Origin: Nitrososphaera sp.
GTDB taxonomy: Archaea > Thermoproteota > Nitrososphaeria > Nitrososphaerales > Nitrososphaeraceae
Length of the DNA stretch: 64,000 nt
NCBI GenBank assembly: GCA_039938515.1
Contig: JBDUUL010000024.1
Span: 248,001 to 312,000 of the forward strand
Direction: 5' to 3'
Shown here: positions 40,485-49,690 of the stretch, in pieces
Layout of the letters: each line of letters starts with the position of its first letter
Numbering within the stretch: position 1 is the first letter of the stretch
Program-made: the position numbers and the translations under genes
Notes under the pieces: model-generated
What the model was told of the DNA's origin: nothing
The model's input: only the letters and a program-made list of their open reading frames with translations
The model's database searches: none

Positions 40485-42533
40485 TTATGCTGTTCCTTTT
40501 ACTCTTGTTGCAGCCGTAAAGTGGACGTAGAGGTCACACTTTGAAGTTATCTTGTGACCGTCTAGGTCATAGTACGCAATGTGTACTGTGTAGCTGCCTG
40601 TTGCGTTGTCCATGAAAGTGATGTATATCTTTTCTCCGCTCTTGTACGCCTGGTTGCCAGAGTCAAGCATTACGCCGTCCGGACCCTTTACCATAAAGCG
40701 CATGCCATTTACGTCTGACTTGTTGTCAAACGACTCGCATCTGATTACCTTGCCTGTCGGGATTGTCTTGCCGTTGATGTCCGTAGAGTTGTAGTCCTGG
40801 CATACAAGCGACTCTTCAGCGTGCTTGTGGTGCTTTACAAAGACGTTTATCATGACGCACTGAAGGCTTGCGTCTGCCTTGACCTTGTCAGCTGAAATGG
40901 TGCCGTCCGGTGCACAGTCGCCCTGGAACAGCGTCCTGTACTGGCTTTCCAAGGATGGCGGGTTGAATGACTCGCTGATGTTCTGCTGCTGTCCTGCTGT
41001 TACAGTAGTTGCACTGCCGTTTGTAACTGGCTGGCCGTTTAGCATCAGCGTGAAATTATCCAAGGTGGCCCAGCCGCCTTCTATCTTTTTGATTACGGTG
41101 ACTGAAGCTGTGCTTCCAGTTACGGCAGAGGTTACTGTGATTGTTACCGGCGTGTGTGCTGACAGCCCGTGCGAGTCTGTTACAAAGACGTCAAAGGTAT
41201 AGTTGCCCGGTGTCTGGCCACTGCTGCCGTTTGGTTTCCATGAGAATGCGCCTGTTGTCGCGTTGATGGATGCTCCTGTGGGTGCGCCTGACAATGAGTA
41301 TGTCAGTGTGTCGTTTACGTCAGAGTCATGGCCGACTGCAGTGAATGTGGCTGTAGAGTTGACTGCGACTGTCTGGTTAGCGATTGGGTCGATTGTTGGT
41401 GGGTGGTCAAGGACGGAGCCTGTAATTCCGCCAAAGCCCCATGCAAAGACCGGACCATAGGTGCCGTTCACGTCTGCCACGTTAGTTCCGTTTACGACGG
41501 GCTCGCTGTTGTAGCCGAGCGAGTAAAGCGTCGCATTTACTGCTGCGAGTGCGCCCTTGGTCAGAGCCTCATTTGGAGCAGTTCCATAGTATTCGTTGAA
41601 TGCCACTGTCTGTCCTGCCTTTATTGGGCCAACCTGAAGGTCGAATACTCCACCGTGGTCATCTGGACCGCTGTAGTTGTAGTCTTGGTTGTATGTTCCT
41701 GAATCAACCTGAAAGTCACTTGGTACTATTGCCTGAAGTGGGTCTGAAGTAAGGAACCCGTTGTCTCCGCTGTGAACTAGCCTGCCTGTAGGCTCCAAGT
41801 TTGCTTTGACGCCGTGGTTTCCGACAACTTCAGCAAATTGAGTTGGCTGAATATCCCAGTCCATGACTCGTCTGTATGTGACGTTGTTAAGGTCAGTCGT
41901 GCCGTTGTTTTTGAAACTGACGGTGACTTGATACAAGTATGGTGTAAGTGGTGTCGGGTGATAGTCATGAGTTACGACGATTTTGTTAAATGCCGTGACG
42001 TTGGATACTGCGCTAGAACCGCCGTCGGTGCCTGCAAACGAGTTGACGACCAGGTTTGCAGAACCAGCTGCATTGTTTGCATAGCCTGTTGCATTAGGGT
42101 CTCCAATTGTGTTGCTTGGAATAGCGACTCCCCATCCTTCGCAGAGACATCCTGGCTCTGTTGATGCAAATGAGCCGTTGCCATTGCGTAGGCCGACGTA
42201 ACCTATCGGTGGGTGACCCGGGTCGCTAGTAGGCAATGACCAGCCAGTCCCATTGATTGCCCGGTATGGAACGTTAAGCTGTCCTGCATAGTCAACGCCC
42301 ATTATCACATGACCGTTACCAATGATAGCTCCCATTCCATTGTATATTGGAAGAATTGGTCCGAATGTTGGATGAGTGATCGTCTTTGCGGGTGGATGCG
42401 CATTCTTTGCGTTTTCTGCCGCAAATGCCGATCTGCTTGATAGCACTGGTGCGATGAAGGCCGACAGAATCAAAACTCCTGCCAGAACCATCGCCAGGCT
42501 AGTACGGCTGCTAAGCTGTAAAGCGCCTAACAT
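40485..42533 (-). CDS. Large secreted surface protein with Ig-like domains
   Basis: The 682-residue protein has a signal peptide (hydrophobic core about residues 13-33, cleavage near AFA-AE), a large beta-rich domain (residues about 45-370) rich in Asn-x-Thr/Ser sites, a putative-Ig (He_PIG-like) domain (PPTIDPIANQTVAVN ... GAFSWKP ... FDVFVTDSHG), and a C-terminal domain with His/Cys (KHHKHAEES, CQDYNS). ATG 42533 is about 30 bases after TATA (cttttatat), so the message is leaderless. A strong terminator follows. High expression is likely, as for surface or S-layer-associated proteins. No anchor helix is seen at the C-terminus. Confidence 0.75.
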   Translation of the reverse strand: MLGALQLSSRTSLAMVLAGVLILSAFIAPVLSSRSAFAAENAKNAHPPAKTITHPTFGPILPIYNGMGAIIGNGHVIMGVDYAGQLNVPYRAINGTGWSLPTSDPGHPPIGYVGLRNGNGSFASTEPGCLCEGWGVAIPSNTIGDPNATGYANNAAGSANLVVNSFAGTDGGSSAVSNVTAFNKIVVTHDYHPTPLTPYLYQVTVSFKNNGTTDLNNVTYRRVMDWDIQPTQFAEVVGNHGVKANLEPTGRLVHSGDNGFLTSDPLQAIVPSDFQVDSGTYNQDYNYSGPDDHGGVFDLQVGPIKAGQTVAFNEYYGTAPNEALTKGALAAVNATLYSLGYNSEPVVNGTNVADVNGTYGPVFAWGFGGITGSVLDHPPTIDPIANQTVAVNSTATFTAVGHDSDVNDTLTYSLSGAPTGASINATTGAFSWKPNGSSGQTPGNYTFDVFVTDSHGLSAHTPVTITVTSAVTGSTASVTVIKKIEGGWATLDNFTLMLNGQPVTNGSATTVTAGQQQNISESFNPPSLESQYRTLFQGDCAPDGTISADKVKADASLQCVMINVFVKHHKHAEESLVCQDYNSTDINGKTIPTGKVIRCESFDNKSDVNGMRFMVKGPDGVMLDSGNQAYKSGEKIYITFMDNATGSYTVHIAYYDLDGHKITSKCDLYVHFTAATRVKGTA

Positions 42534-42661
42534 GTCGGCTCTCTACAGAAACAAGTAATATAAAAGAATAACAGTTTGGAGTTATCAGATCTATGGGGCT
42601 TGAGGTGCGATGATCAGATCACATTCTTCTAGCAAACTCTACTAGAACCAAGCAAGTCGAA

Positions 42662-42694
42662 CCCCCTCCCCCCAAGGTGTCAGCTTGGTTATAT
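42662..42694 (+). promoter_or_regulatory. C5-T-C5 / GGTG / TATA promoter module, copy 3
   Basis: CCCCCTCCCCCC (42662-42673), GGTG (42676-42679) and TATA ttatat (42689-42694). The central T (42667) is 24.5 bases from the TATA centre and nine from GGTG, the same as copies 1 and 2. The zinc-ribbon gene at 42723 starts 31 bases later. Confidence 0.6.
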
Positions 42695-42722
42695 GGCAAG
42701 GCGCTCGGAGCTAGCTGTCATT

Positions 42723-42905
42723 ATGCCCTGCACCAGCCTGTGCCAAAAGCTCGGAGTAAAGTCTGCTTCGTACCGCGACGGATGGAGGTACTGCGGCAAG
42801 TGCGAGGTGTTTTGGCATACAAGCGCCGTCCGCTGCCAGTGCTGCAACAACAAGCTCAGGTACAAGCTGACATGGAGCGGAAGCAAGGAGCGATTCAAGC
42901 GTTAA
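42723..42905 (+). CDS. Zinc-ribbon microprotein (CxxC ... CxxC)
   Basis: Starting at ATG 42723 the product is 60 residues with MPCTSLCQ at the start, CGKC at about 24-27 and CQCC at about 38-41, a zinc ribbon familiar in thaumarchaea. An ATG at 42693 in frame lies inside the TATA box and is not used. Leaderless. It stands 24 bases before a 479-codon gene, probably in the same transcript. Confidence 0.7.
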   Translation: MPCTSLCQKLGVKSASYRDGWRYCGKCEVFWHTSAVRCQCCNNKLRYKLTWSGSKERFKR

Positions 42906-42929
42906 ATTCTTTGAGGACGTACAGGCTGC

Positions 42930-44369
42930 ATGTCAAGCAGGGAGACGACCGGCAGGTACCTCTACGCAGACTATACACCCTTTGAAGATAACAAAAACTT
43001 TCTGACCATGCTCAGGGACTTTGTGTCCCTAACAGAACGATTGTTGAGGGCCAAAGGCGAAATCGAGTCTGCCACCCTAGCGCTATCGGCTGCAAGCAGT
43101 ATGTGCACTGATCTGACCCTGCAGTTTAGAAAATTCAAGTCGGAGGTTTCCGCAAGCATGGACTCATTTAATGAAAGGTTCGACGCAGCGCTGGCAGCCG
43201 GGCCTCAAGGTTCAACCGCGTTTGACTCCAAGCCTGCAATCGCTGGTATGCTTGACGATACAGAAAAGAGATTCGCAGCGGAATGCGGCAGGTATGGCGA
43301 ACACCTTTCATCGAGGGTAGCACAGTTGAAAAAGACATCGGCGGAATATTTGCAGCAATGGCTGCTGGCCGACCATGCCAACCTGCCATATACCATAACA
43401 TCAAGGATGTCTGGCGAGGTGAGTGTTTCGATGGGAGACGATTTGAAGCATTATGCCGTTTCGCGCTCCAGCTCGATAGTTCTGGGCGACGCTGCAGGAA
43501 ACGACGGCGCGCTTATCACGTACTCGTTTGATATCGATGCAACCGACCTGGAATTCTGGAGCCGGAAAAGAAAAGTGTCCGACCTTGGTCTCAAAGAAGT
43601 AGTGCTACCAATCGGCTTTAAGGTGTCGATGTCTGAAAGACTAAGAAAGCCATTCAAGCTGTCCCGCGATAGGCCACCTCAGAGAGAGCCGGATTTTGCC
43701 AACGTCGACAGTTATCACATTATCTCCTTAATATTGCGGGCGAATTCGGTCCTTGAAGCCGTCCTGGCGGCCGATGCGTCCAAACCGGATTATGATTGTG
43801 TAAAGATTGCCTTTCCGGACGTTCAGGATGTTAGCTGCAGGCCTATTATTTCCGCCCTGACCAAAGACAAGCATGGAAATATTGTCGAGGAAAGAGACGT
43901 CCTCCAGCACGACCAAGTGCGCGAATCAGCAGACACCAGAAATATCGTGCTCCTTGGCAAGGCGCTTTACGACAGGGCGGAGGTTCTGAAGGACCCGAAG
44001 GTCTATTGCCTTCGCAGCAGGCTTGCATCTGTCATGGTAAGAATCGGGGATTCCCAGCGCCCCGTTGCCCGAATCGCCGCAGACTCGACAGAGTACGATC
44101 CAACCGCTGCGGTACTATTTCTGGAATCCATCGCACGATCATTCTCCCCCATTGTTTCAAAGGTGGGAGAGAAGAGCAGGGAAGGCGAGCTAATTTTGCG
44201 CCAGGAAATCGAGGGAGGGAGCAGGAACGAACATGTCTTGAGACTCGACGCACTGAGCTCACCCCTTTCATTTTCTGAAGAGGGAATCAGGATTGCAAGG
44301 CTCTTGGGCATAACAAGGCCAGCCCCTGATTCGCATATCGCCACATCGGAACGAACCGAGGCTATATGA
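42930..44369 (+). CDS. Large hypothetical protein with N-terminal coiled coil
   Basis: The 479-residue soluble protein starts with an Ala/Lys/Glu helix region (residues about 25-135) with coiled-coil character, then a mixed alpha/beta domain with repeated Asp-rich strands (GALITYSFDIDATDLEFW). No Walker, nuclease or membrane motif is seen. It follows the zinc-ribbon gene by 24 bases. Related proteins may exist in thaumarchaea, but no family is recognised. Confidence 0.65.
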   Translation: MSSRETTGRYLYADYTPFEDNKNFLTMLRDFVSLTERLLRAKGEIESATLALSAASSMCTDLTLQFRKFKSEVSASMDSFNERFDAALAAGPQGSTAFDSKPAIAGMLDDTEKRFAAECGRYGEHLSSRVAQLKKTSAEYLQQWLLADHANLPYTITSRMSGEVSVSMGDDLKHYAVSRSSSIVLGDAAGNDGALITYSFDIDATDLEFWSRKRKVSDLGLKEVVLPIGFKVSMSERLRKPFKLSRDRPPQREPDFANVDSYHIISLILRANSVLEAVLAADASKPDYDCVKIAFPDVQDVSCRPIISALTKDKHGNIVEERDVLQHDQVRESADTRNIVLLGKALYDRAEVLKDPKVYCLRSRLASVMVRIGDSQRPVARIAADSTEYDPTAAVLFLESIARSFSPIVSKVGEKSREGELILRQEIEGGSRNEHVLRLDALSSPLSFSEEGIRIARLLGITRPAPDSHIATSERTEAI

Positions 44370-44681
44370 TTCGGGCCTCTAATTTTCGTTCGAACTGCAG
44401 GTCTTCACGGCAGCAACTTGAATTGGCTGGTCTTGAATACCGCTCAGGAATCTGGCGCGCATACAAGTGCGTACTCACATGGTATTGTCAGAACCGTAAC
44501 CATTTGCAGGCAGCTTTAGGAAAGCCATTACGTGAGAAAAAGAAAGGCTGACAAAGGCGTCGGCAAACCCTCTTGCAATCTTAGTCAGATCTTCTGACAT
44601 GAAAATCACATCTCACTTTCAAGAGTGGAAAAATAAAGCAGCTGCTACAGTTATCCGGCTGACGACTCCACTTCCTGAAGA
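44370..44681. other. Intergenic stretch, nothing recognised
   Basis: Between the 479-residue gene and the secreted protein there are AT-rich patches and no frame with Cys motifs, domain patterns or a TATA box at the right distance. Confidence 0.4.
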
Positions 44682-45212
44682 CTAGGGATGCCAGACTACC
44701 CGGTAGCTCGCCTGCTGTGTGTTTGGCCATGAGCCAATAGTAACGATCTGCTTGGTTATCCCATTAGGATTCGCTTGGCCCATGAACACATTGTGAAGCG
44801 TAACCACGATATCGTGGCTGGCAAGAGCACCGGAAACGCACGTTCCAAGACTATAGCCGAACGCGCTTGTTGAATACCAGACGCTCCCCGGGTTTGTGTT
44901 ACCAGCCGAACTGATCGGCTGGGCGTGCAGAGTTATCGTCATGTCATAGCCGGTAAATGCTTTTTGCCTTATCACTGCCGATGGCTCTGCCAAGACGTCT
45001 ATGTTCTGTCTGGAAGTCTGGATAACCACTGACGTTACCGTCGCGTCGTATCTGTTGTCGCACGAAGTTGGGTTATCGCCCATCGCGAAAGCTCGTTGCA
45101 CTGTGCCGGCCGGGAGCGCTGCAAGGGCAAGCGATAGTAAGGATAGGAGCGAGAATGCTATGCACGAGACGCGTGCATTACGAAAGTGCATTTGGTTCAT
45201 GCTAGATTTCAT
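44682..45212 (-). CDS. Secreted protein, hypothetical
   Basis: The protein (176 residues from the first ATG; the true start may be at MHFRNAR, residue 8) has a signal peptide with a Leu-rich core (CIAFSLLSLLSLALAALPAG) and cleavage near AFA. The mature part is beta-rich with two Cys (SCDNRYD and GTCVSGA) that may form a disulfide. No family is recognised; it might be an adhesion or surface component. Confidence 0.6.
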   Translation of the reverse strand: MKSSMNQMHFRNARVSCIAFSLLSLLSLALAALPAGTVQRAFAMGDNPTSCDNRYDATVTSVVIQTSRQNIDVLAEPSAVIRQKAFTGYDMTITLHAQPISSAGNTNPGSVWYSTSAFGYSLGTCVSGALASHDIVVTLHNVFMGQANPNGITKQIVTIGSWPNTQQASYRVVWHP

Positions 45213-45880
45213 CGATAGCTCTTGTTGCCGGCGGTTCTTAGGTCTCGTGCCGGACTTGTAGTAAAGAAACTATCAGGTTTCACAGTTGCAAGATTGTAAG
45301 AAAAAAACGCACGTTGACTTGCTTTGAGCCAGTTTTCTCCGGGCATGAGAAATGCGTAACGAGTGCGAGCAGTGTGTCGAGCGGAATGACAACCCGCTGT
45401 CCACAGCGGAGAATCTGAAAAGTATCAACAGAATAGAATGGACAGCTTTCTGCGCAAGTTGATGCCCTGGTCATGTCGAGGGCTAGGTACGGTCGCTTCC
45501 CACAACCAATGCGTCATGAGCCAGCGTAACAGCTTGTCGCCCGGGCCCTATTCCTGCTAGCTCGCTTCGTCGATTCTTAGCGGCATTCTGCCGGATACAA
45601 CATAATTCGTGTGCATGGCTGGGCAGCTGTCCGTCGTTAGGCTGGGCCTTACGGAAATAGACCGATTGCAATTTGGCTACAGAGTCGCCGCGCCTAAAAC
45701 GCTGTCTCCGAGGTCAAGTTCCATCTTGCCTTATCAAGAGACTTGTCCCGTCTGGCATTGCAGCGCTTTTAGCATCTTGATAAAGCGTCGAGAAGCCGCC
45801 ATTTCATTGGCAGGCTTGACTGTTCTATCTGAGACCATTGCAGCAGAGGCGCAGTAGAATGTGGGGCTATACAGACTTGC
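45213..45880. other. Gene-poor region with degenerate reading frames
   Basis: It contains a truncated zinc-ribbon frame (45352-45462) and a weak 82-codon frame (45609-45857) without promoter or domain. Composition suggests decayed sequence rather than active genes. Confidence 0.4.
45352..45462 (+). pseudogene. Truncated zinc-ribbon microprotein frame
   Basis: ATG 45352 gives 36 residues with CEQC at about 5-8 and a Cys near the end, then a TGA directly where the fourth Cys should be; the codons after the TGA continue Cys-Pro-Gly-His. It looks like a CxxC ribbon in which a Cys codon became TGA. No TATA is seen at -27. Confidence 0.3.
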
Positions 45881-46150
45881 CTACTGCGCTGCTACCTGAC
45901 CCTCGTGTTCAATCATTTCCCCGAGTCCGCGAGCCAAGGTCAGGAACTGCAGCCCCTTTGGCGTTGTCTGATACGTCTGGCTGCCGCTGTCAAATGATAA
46001 TAGTCCATTTTCGACGACAAGGGCCAGGTACTCCCTCAACTGCGCGTACGAAAGAAATGAAGCATACATGAGCTTGGTTTTAGTCACGCGCTGGCCGTTA
46101 GCGCTTGCCAGCATGCTGGTCACGATCTCTGTTCTACTTCTATATTTCAT
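45881..46150 (-). CDS. Small winged-helix (HTH_45-type) protein
   Basis: An 89-residue paralogue of the one at 37896: YRSRTEIVTSMLA, TKTKLMYASFLSYAQLREYL, a wing TYQTTPKGLQFL and an acidic-basic tail. It is a likely DNA-binding regulator. A structured-RNA candidate lies upstream on the same strand (46531-46625). Confidence 0.8.
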   Translation of the reverse strand: MKYRSRTEIVTSMLASANGQRVTKTKLMYASFLSYAQLREYLALVVENGLLSFDSGSQTYQTTPKGLQFLTLARGLGEMIEHEGQVAAQ

Positions 46151-46530
46151 TACTTTACTATTTCCTAGTTGGTTGATTGCAGTATATATTTCCGCCCTGT
46201 AAAATGTTCGTGGCGTTGTTACAGTAGATTATTCAGGCGGGGAGGTGGCCTACGCAGCGGGCGAATTCCCGAGTCAAGCCGCCACCCGCCTTGTCGAAAC
46301 TCTCTACCCGTGAGAGCTGCATTTACCTTAGGCTTCATTGGATATAACGCATGCCTGTCCGCAGCCTGTAGAAAATGAACTTGTCAAATTGAACCATCTT
46401 GCTAGCGTCTGGAATCTAACAGATTATAGTTTCAATGATTGATACAAAAAATACATCTATTTTGACTATAGCCGGCGAAATGTATATTGCGAACAAGGAA
46501 TAATATTGTCGTCAGAATCTCTGGTTTACG
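46151..46530. other. Intergenic stretch
   Basis: Nothing coding is recognised. It holds the promoter of the winged-helix gene and AT-rich segments (aatacatctattttgac) before the structured element. Confidence 0.4.
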
Positions 46531-46625
46531 AAAAGGGAGAGGGGAGCCTTCGTGACAAGGCAACCATGCTCAACCGTCCCGCGTGACCAAGTATGGCCGA
46601 GCATGGCTTAATTCCCCTCTCCCAA
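46531..46625 (-). ncRNA. Candidate structured small RNA with 11-bp closing stem
   Basis: GGGAGAGGGGA (46535-46545) and TCCCCTCTCCC (46613-46623) pair over 11 bp and close an 89-nt multibranch fold: CCATGCTC/GAGCATGG (46564-46571 with 46599-46606) and GCCTT/AAGGC (46546-46550 with 46557-46561), plus a small GGCCA/TGGTC hairpin inside. On the minus strand a TATA-like gtttaatct lies about 30 bases upstream and a TTTT run follows the stem, so minus transcription fits. It shares AGGGGAGC and AGGCAACC with the element at 50582. No known RNA family is recognised. Confidence 0.5.
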
Positions 46626-47092
46626 GCTGCGATTGTGATCAAACGGTAGATTAAACATTACTGCCCGATCACTGACTGGCGGCTCACCCCGCAAGAATCT
46701 AACCAGCCCCGCAGGAGAGTTCATCCTCTTCCAAGCATGCAGTCGGTATCAGGGGATCGGGAAGGTTTGCTCTTGCTCGCTTGTTACGTGCGCTCAGAAT
46801 TTTCTGACCACTCCATGCAATGCCAGAGAGATGGGAAACACGAGTGCGAGCTCTGCGCCGAGGTGACGTCACGTCGCAGACTTGAAACATGTGTCATTTG
46901 GTCAGATAGAGAGAATTCGGAGATAAAGCTGATGGCACGGTCCCGAACCCAGCATAAAGACGATGTAATACCGACAAGTCGACGGACTCTTACCCGCGGA
47001 TATAGCCGGTTAAGGGCTGATTGCTGCGGTATTTCCATTTGAGGGACAGGCTGATCGGATTGCTTATCTAACCGTCGCTCATAGATGGAGCG
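46626..47092. other. Intergenic stretch
   Basis: Holds the TATA of the candidate RNA. A 101-codon plus frame (46737-47042) has two CxxC-like parts (HECELCAE and CVIW) but odd composition and no promoter, so it is left out. Confidence 0.35.
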
Positions 47093-47257
47093 GTGCCAGA
47101 GGGGGAGGCAGCGCCTAGGACGGCATTTCTGTGCGGTGAACTGCGTCGGCTAGGCGTTGATATTGACTCGATAATGCTAGTTTCCCCAACTGACAGGGAT
47201 CTGGAAAGCCTGCACTCTGCAATCACTCGGATTTTGTATTCTAATTCAGAGACATAA
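47093..47257 (+). CDS. Helical microprotein of the ELR-LG family
   Basis: GTG 47093 opens a 54-residue peptide whose second half (ELRRLGVDIDSIMLV, SPTDRDLESLHSAI) aligns with the one at 20577. A TATA-like cttatctaac lies 27 bases before the GTG, so leaderless translation fits. Function is unknown. Confidence 0.5.
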   Translation: MPEGEAAPRTAFLCGELRRLGVDIDSIMLVSPTDRDLESLHSAITRILYSNSET

Positions 47258-47391
47258 GATGAAATGCGCCGGCGGGATGTGGACTTTCTCCGGATTTGCA
47301 CGTATTTACTACGGTGCTAGGCAATCGGTTCCGTTCGTCCGGCTAGCATCAATCACTTATAGATAAATAGCACCGCTCGCCTCCGTGAGGC

Positions 47392-47868
47392 ATGCAGGCG
47401 CGACCAGGTGCTCCCGACAGCAACAAACTAATCATGCTGGTCGACGACGAGCCTGATATTGTCCAGGTCTCTGTCCGGGCGCTGCAAATGAAGGGGTACC
47501 ATGTTGCAGGATTTACAGACCCCGTCCAGGCGGCAAGGGAGTTTCAGCAAAATCAGGACAAGTACAGCCTGGTAATTTCTGACATCAGGATGCCCGTGAT
47601 GTCCGGCTTTGAGCTCTTGCTGCACGTAAAGCGGCTTAACCCCGATGTCAAGGTTATACTAATGACAGCGTATGATTATGAGAAGGACCAGATAAATTCC
47701 GACCTTCCCGTGGAGGGGTTCCTGATGAAACCGTTGTCGCCTACGCAACTCAAGGACAACATCGACCGGCATTTGGAGCCGGGAAACGCAGGTAATGTTG
47801 GGGCCAAGATGTTTGCCGACCTTCAAGCCCCCGGTCAGGTAGAACCGTCTTTCAGGCTGACAGACTGA
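47392..47868 (+). CDS. Response regulator receiver protein
   Basis: The 158-residue protein is a receiver with DD at residues 18-19, Asp64 in VISDIRMPVMSGFEL, Thr in LMTAYDYE and Lys in FLMKPL, then a short tail. There is no output domain. TATA-like tatagataaa lies about 27 bases before ATG 47392. It is more distant from the two regulators at 30551 and 61619 than they are from each other. No kinase gene is adjacent. Confidence 0.93.
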   Translation: MQARPGAPDSNKLIMLVDDEPDIVQVSVRALQMKGYHVAGFTDPVQAAREFQQNQDKYSLVISDIRMPVMSGFELLLHVKRLNPDVKVILMTAYDYEKDQINSDLPVEGFLMKPLSPTQLKDNIDRHLEPGNAGNVGAKMFADLQAPGQVEPSFRLTD

Positions 47869-47922
47869 GATGCCGGCATTTTAGGCGACCTGCCAGGTTT
47901 TCACCACTTCTAAAAAAACTAA

Positions 47923-49431
47923 TCAATAAGCCTGGGTTCCCAGGTACTTGTTCTCCAGATAAGCCACAAAATAGTCCGGATTGTACCCTTCGCCGAACGC
48001 GCTTTGCAGAAGCGCTTTTGGTGAATAAACTGAACCGTGCCGGTGAATCTTGAGCATGAGCCATTCTCTTATTGGCGCAAAGTCGCTGCTCTGTATGTAT
48101 CCTGCAATGTCGCCCAGGTCAGCGCGCATCTTTGATGCTATAATCGCAGAGATCAGGTTGCCTAGCGTGTACGTCGGGAAGTAGCCAAACAGGCCGCTGC
48201 TCCAGTGTGTATCCTGAAGGACTCCGTGAGCGTCGTCCTTTGGCCTGACTCCGAGCAGCTGGTCCATCCTATCGTCCCAGAACACCGGTATCTCCGGGAC
48301 GCTCAGGTCGCCGCTGAATATTTTCTTCTCGATTTCGTATCTTAGCGCAATGTGCAGGTTGTAGGTGACCTCGTCTGCATCGACGCGGATAAAGTCCGGC
48401 CTGACTGTGTTGAAATAAAGGTACAGCTCTTTGTCGGAAGCATGGCCTGCAAAACTCAGGTTCCTCCTGACCAGAGGTCCAATCAATTGAACAAACGCCC
48501 TGCTTCTGCCGACAATATTTTCCCAGAACCTTGACTGCGACTCGTGGAGTCCGAGCGACGATGCCCCCTCGACTGGGGTGACCGAAAGCGACTGGTCGCA
48601 CTGGAGATCGTAAAGTGCGTGGCCTGCTTCGTGAATAGTGCTTGATATGGACCGTTTGAAATCGCTCCCCTCGTACCTTGTAGTGATCCTCACGTCGTTT
48701 AGCCCGATTGGCTGCGTAAACGGGTGGGTCGATACGTCCATCCTAAAGCGCTCCATGTCAAATTGCAGGAGCGCAAGGATTTCCCGGTTGAGCTTGTCGA
48801 GCTGCTGTGCATCATATTTTTGCTCCGCAAGGGCGCTTTCCTGACAGAATGGGCTGCCAGAGTCCACCAGCTTTTTCAGAATCTTTTGAATGCGCACTGT
48901 GAGGACTTCAAATACTCTGTCAAGGTCGGCCACAGTCAGCTGCTCCTCAAAGTTGTCCAAAAGCGCGTCATAGGGATGTTTTTCATAGCCAAGCCTGTCA
49001 GCTATCTGCGTCTTTATCCCTATCATTTTTTCCAGATGTGGTTGGTAGATTTTAAAGTCGGATTTCGCCCTAGCCTGCCTCCATGCCATGTTTCCACGGA
49101 TTCGCTCAAGGGACTCCTGCTCCGTCAACTCTTTTGGAATCCTTTTCTGCTTGGAAATCTCCCTGTCAAGCACGCGGATTATGCCATTTTCGGCGTCGCT
49201 GAGCCCTTTCTGCTTCTTGCCTGCCTCTACGAGACCGGCGAAGTTGTTGTTCAGCAATAGCTCCTTGTGCAGGACTTGGAGCTGTGAGTCGGCAACTCCT
49301 CTCTGCTCGGTTCCCTTGCGGGGCATGTAAGTTTCAAAGTCCCATTCCATCAGCGCGGTTGCATGTTTGATGGACCAAAGGGGCTTGTAAGCGTCAAGAA
49401 TCTGTTTAATCAGAGGATTTTCTGAGTTCAT
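47923..49431 (-). CDS. Carboxypeptidase Taq (M32 metallopeptidase)
   Basis: The 502-residue protein is nearly all helical, as in M32, with the zinc motif HEAGH at residues 267-271, then the ESQSRFWEN and RYEIEKKIF motifs downstream. It removes C-terminal residues from peptides in the cytoplasm, giving it a role in protein turnover. The length agrees with the family's ~500. Confidence 0.95.
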   Translation of the reverse strand: MNSENPLIKQILDAYKPLWSIKHATALMEWDFETYMPRKGTEQRGVADSQLQVLHKELLLNNNFAGLVEAGKKQKGLSDAENGIIRVLDREISKQKRIPKELTEQESLERIRGNMAWRQARAKSDFKIYQPHLEKMIGIKTQIADRLGYEKHPYDALLDNFEEQLTVADLDRVFEVLTVRIQKILKKLVDSGSPFCQESALAEQKYDAQQLDKLNREILALLQFDMERFRMDVSTHPFTQPIGLNDVRITTRYEGSDFKRSISSTIHEAGHALYDLQCDQSLSVTPVEGASSLGLHESQSRFWENIVGRSRAFVQLIGPLVRRNLSFAGHASDKELYLYFNTVRPDFIRVDADEVTYNLHIALRYEIEKKIFSGDLSVPEIPVFWDDRMDQLLGVRPKDDAHGVLQDTHWSSGLFGYFPTYTLGNLISAIIASKMRADLGDIAGYIQSSDFAPIREWLMLKIHRHGSVYSPKALLQSAFGEGYNPDYFVAYLENKYLGTQAY

Positions 49432-49690
49432 ACTGTCGGATTTCTAAGAACCCGCGCACTTTAGTCTTGTGATTATGCCGCAGAGGCAGCGCATGAGCGC
49501 GTCCAGTATATGCGCGTCATTTGAGATCATCCAGATTCTGTGCAGGCTAGAATGAACTAAGCATGCCCATGCCCAAGCGAGTCTTGCGCGACCGAAGGAT
49601 ACTCCTGTGTTTGAAGAGCGATTTTTAGCAGAAGCTGCTGCGCTAAGATCCCACCCTCAGGCATATATGCCAGATAATTTCCAACATTAT

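Noticed and set aside
45609-45857. 82-codon frame in the gene-poor region
   Set aside because: No domain, poor codon pattern, no promoter; probably non-coding.
46531-46625. tRNA or 5S rRNA identity for the 89-nt structured element
   Set aside because: No TTC-containing T arm and no 5S loop motifs; the 11-bp closing stem is too long for tRNA.
46737-47042. 101-codon frame with HECELCAE and a later Cys
   Set aside because: Only part of a zinc pattern, Arg/Ser-rich composition unlike the neighbours, and no TATA at a suitable distance.
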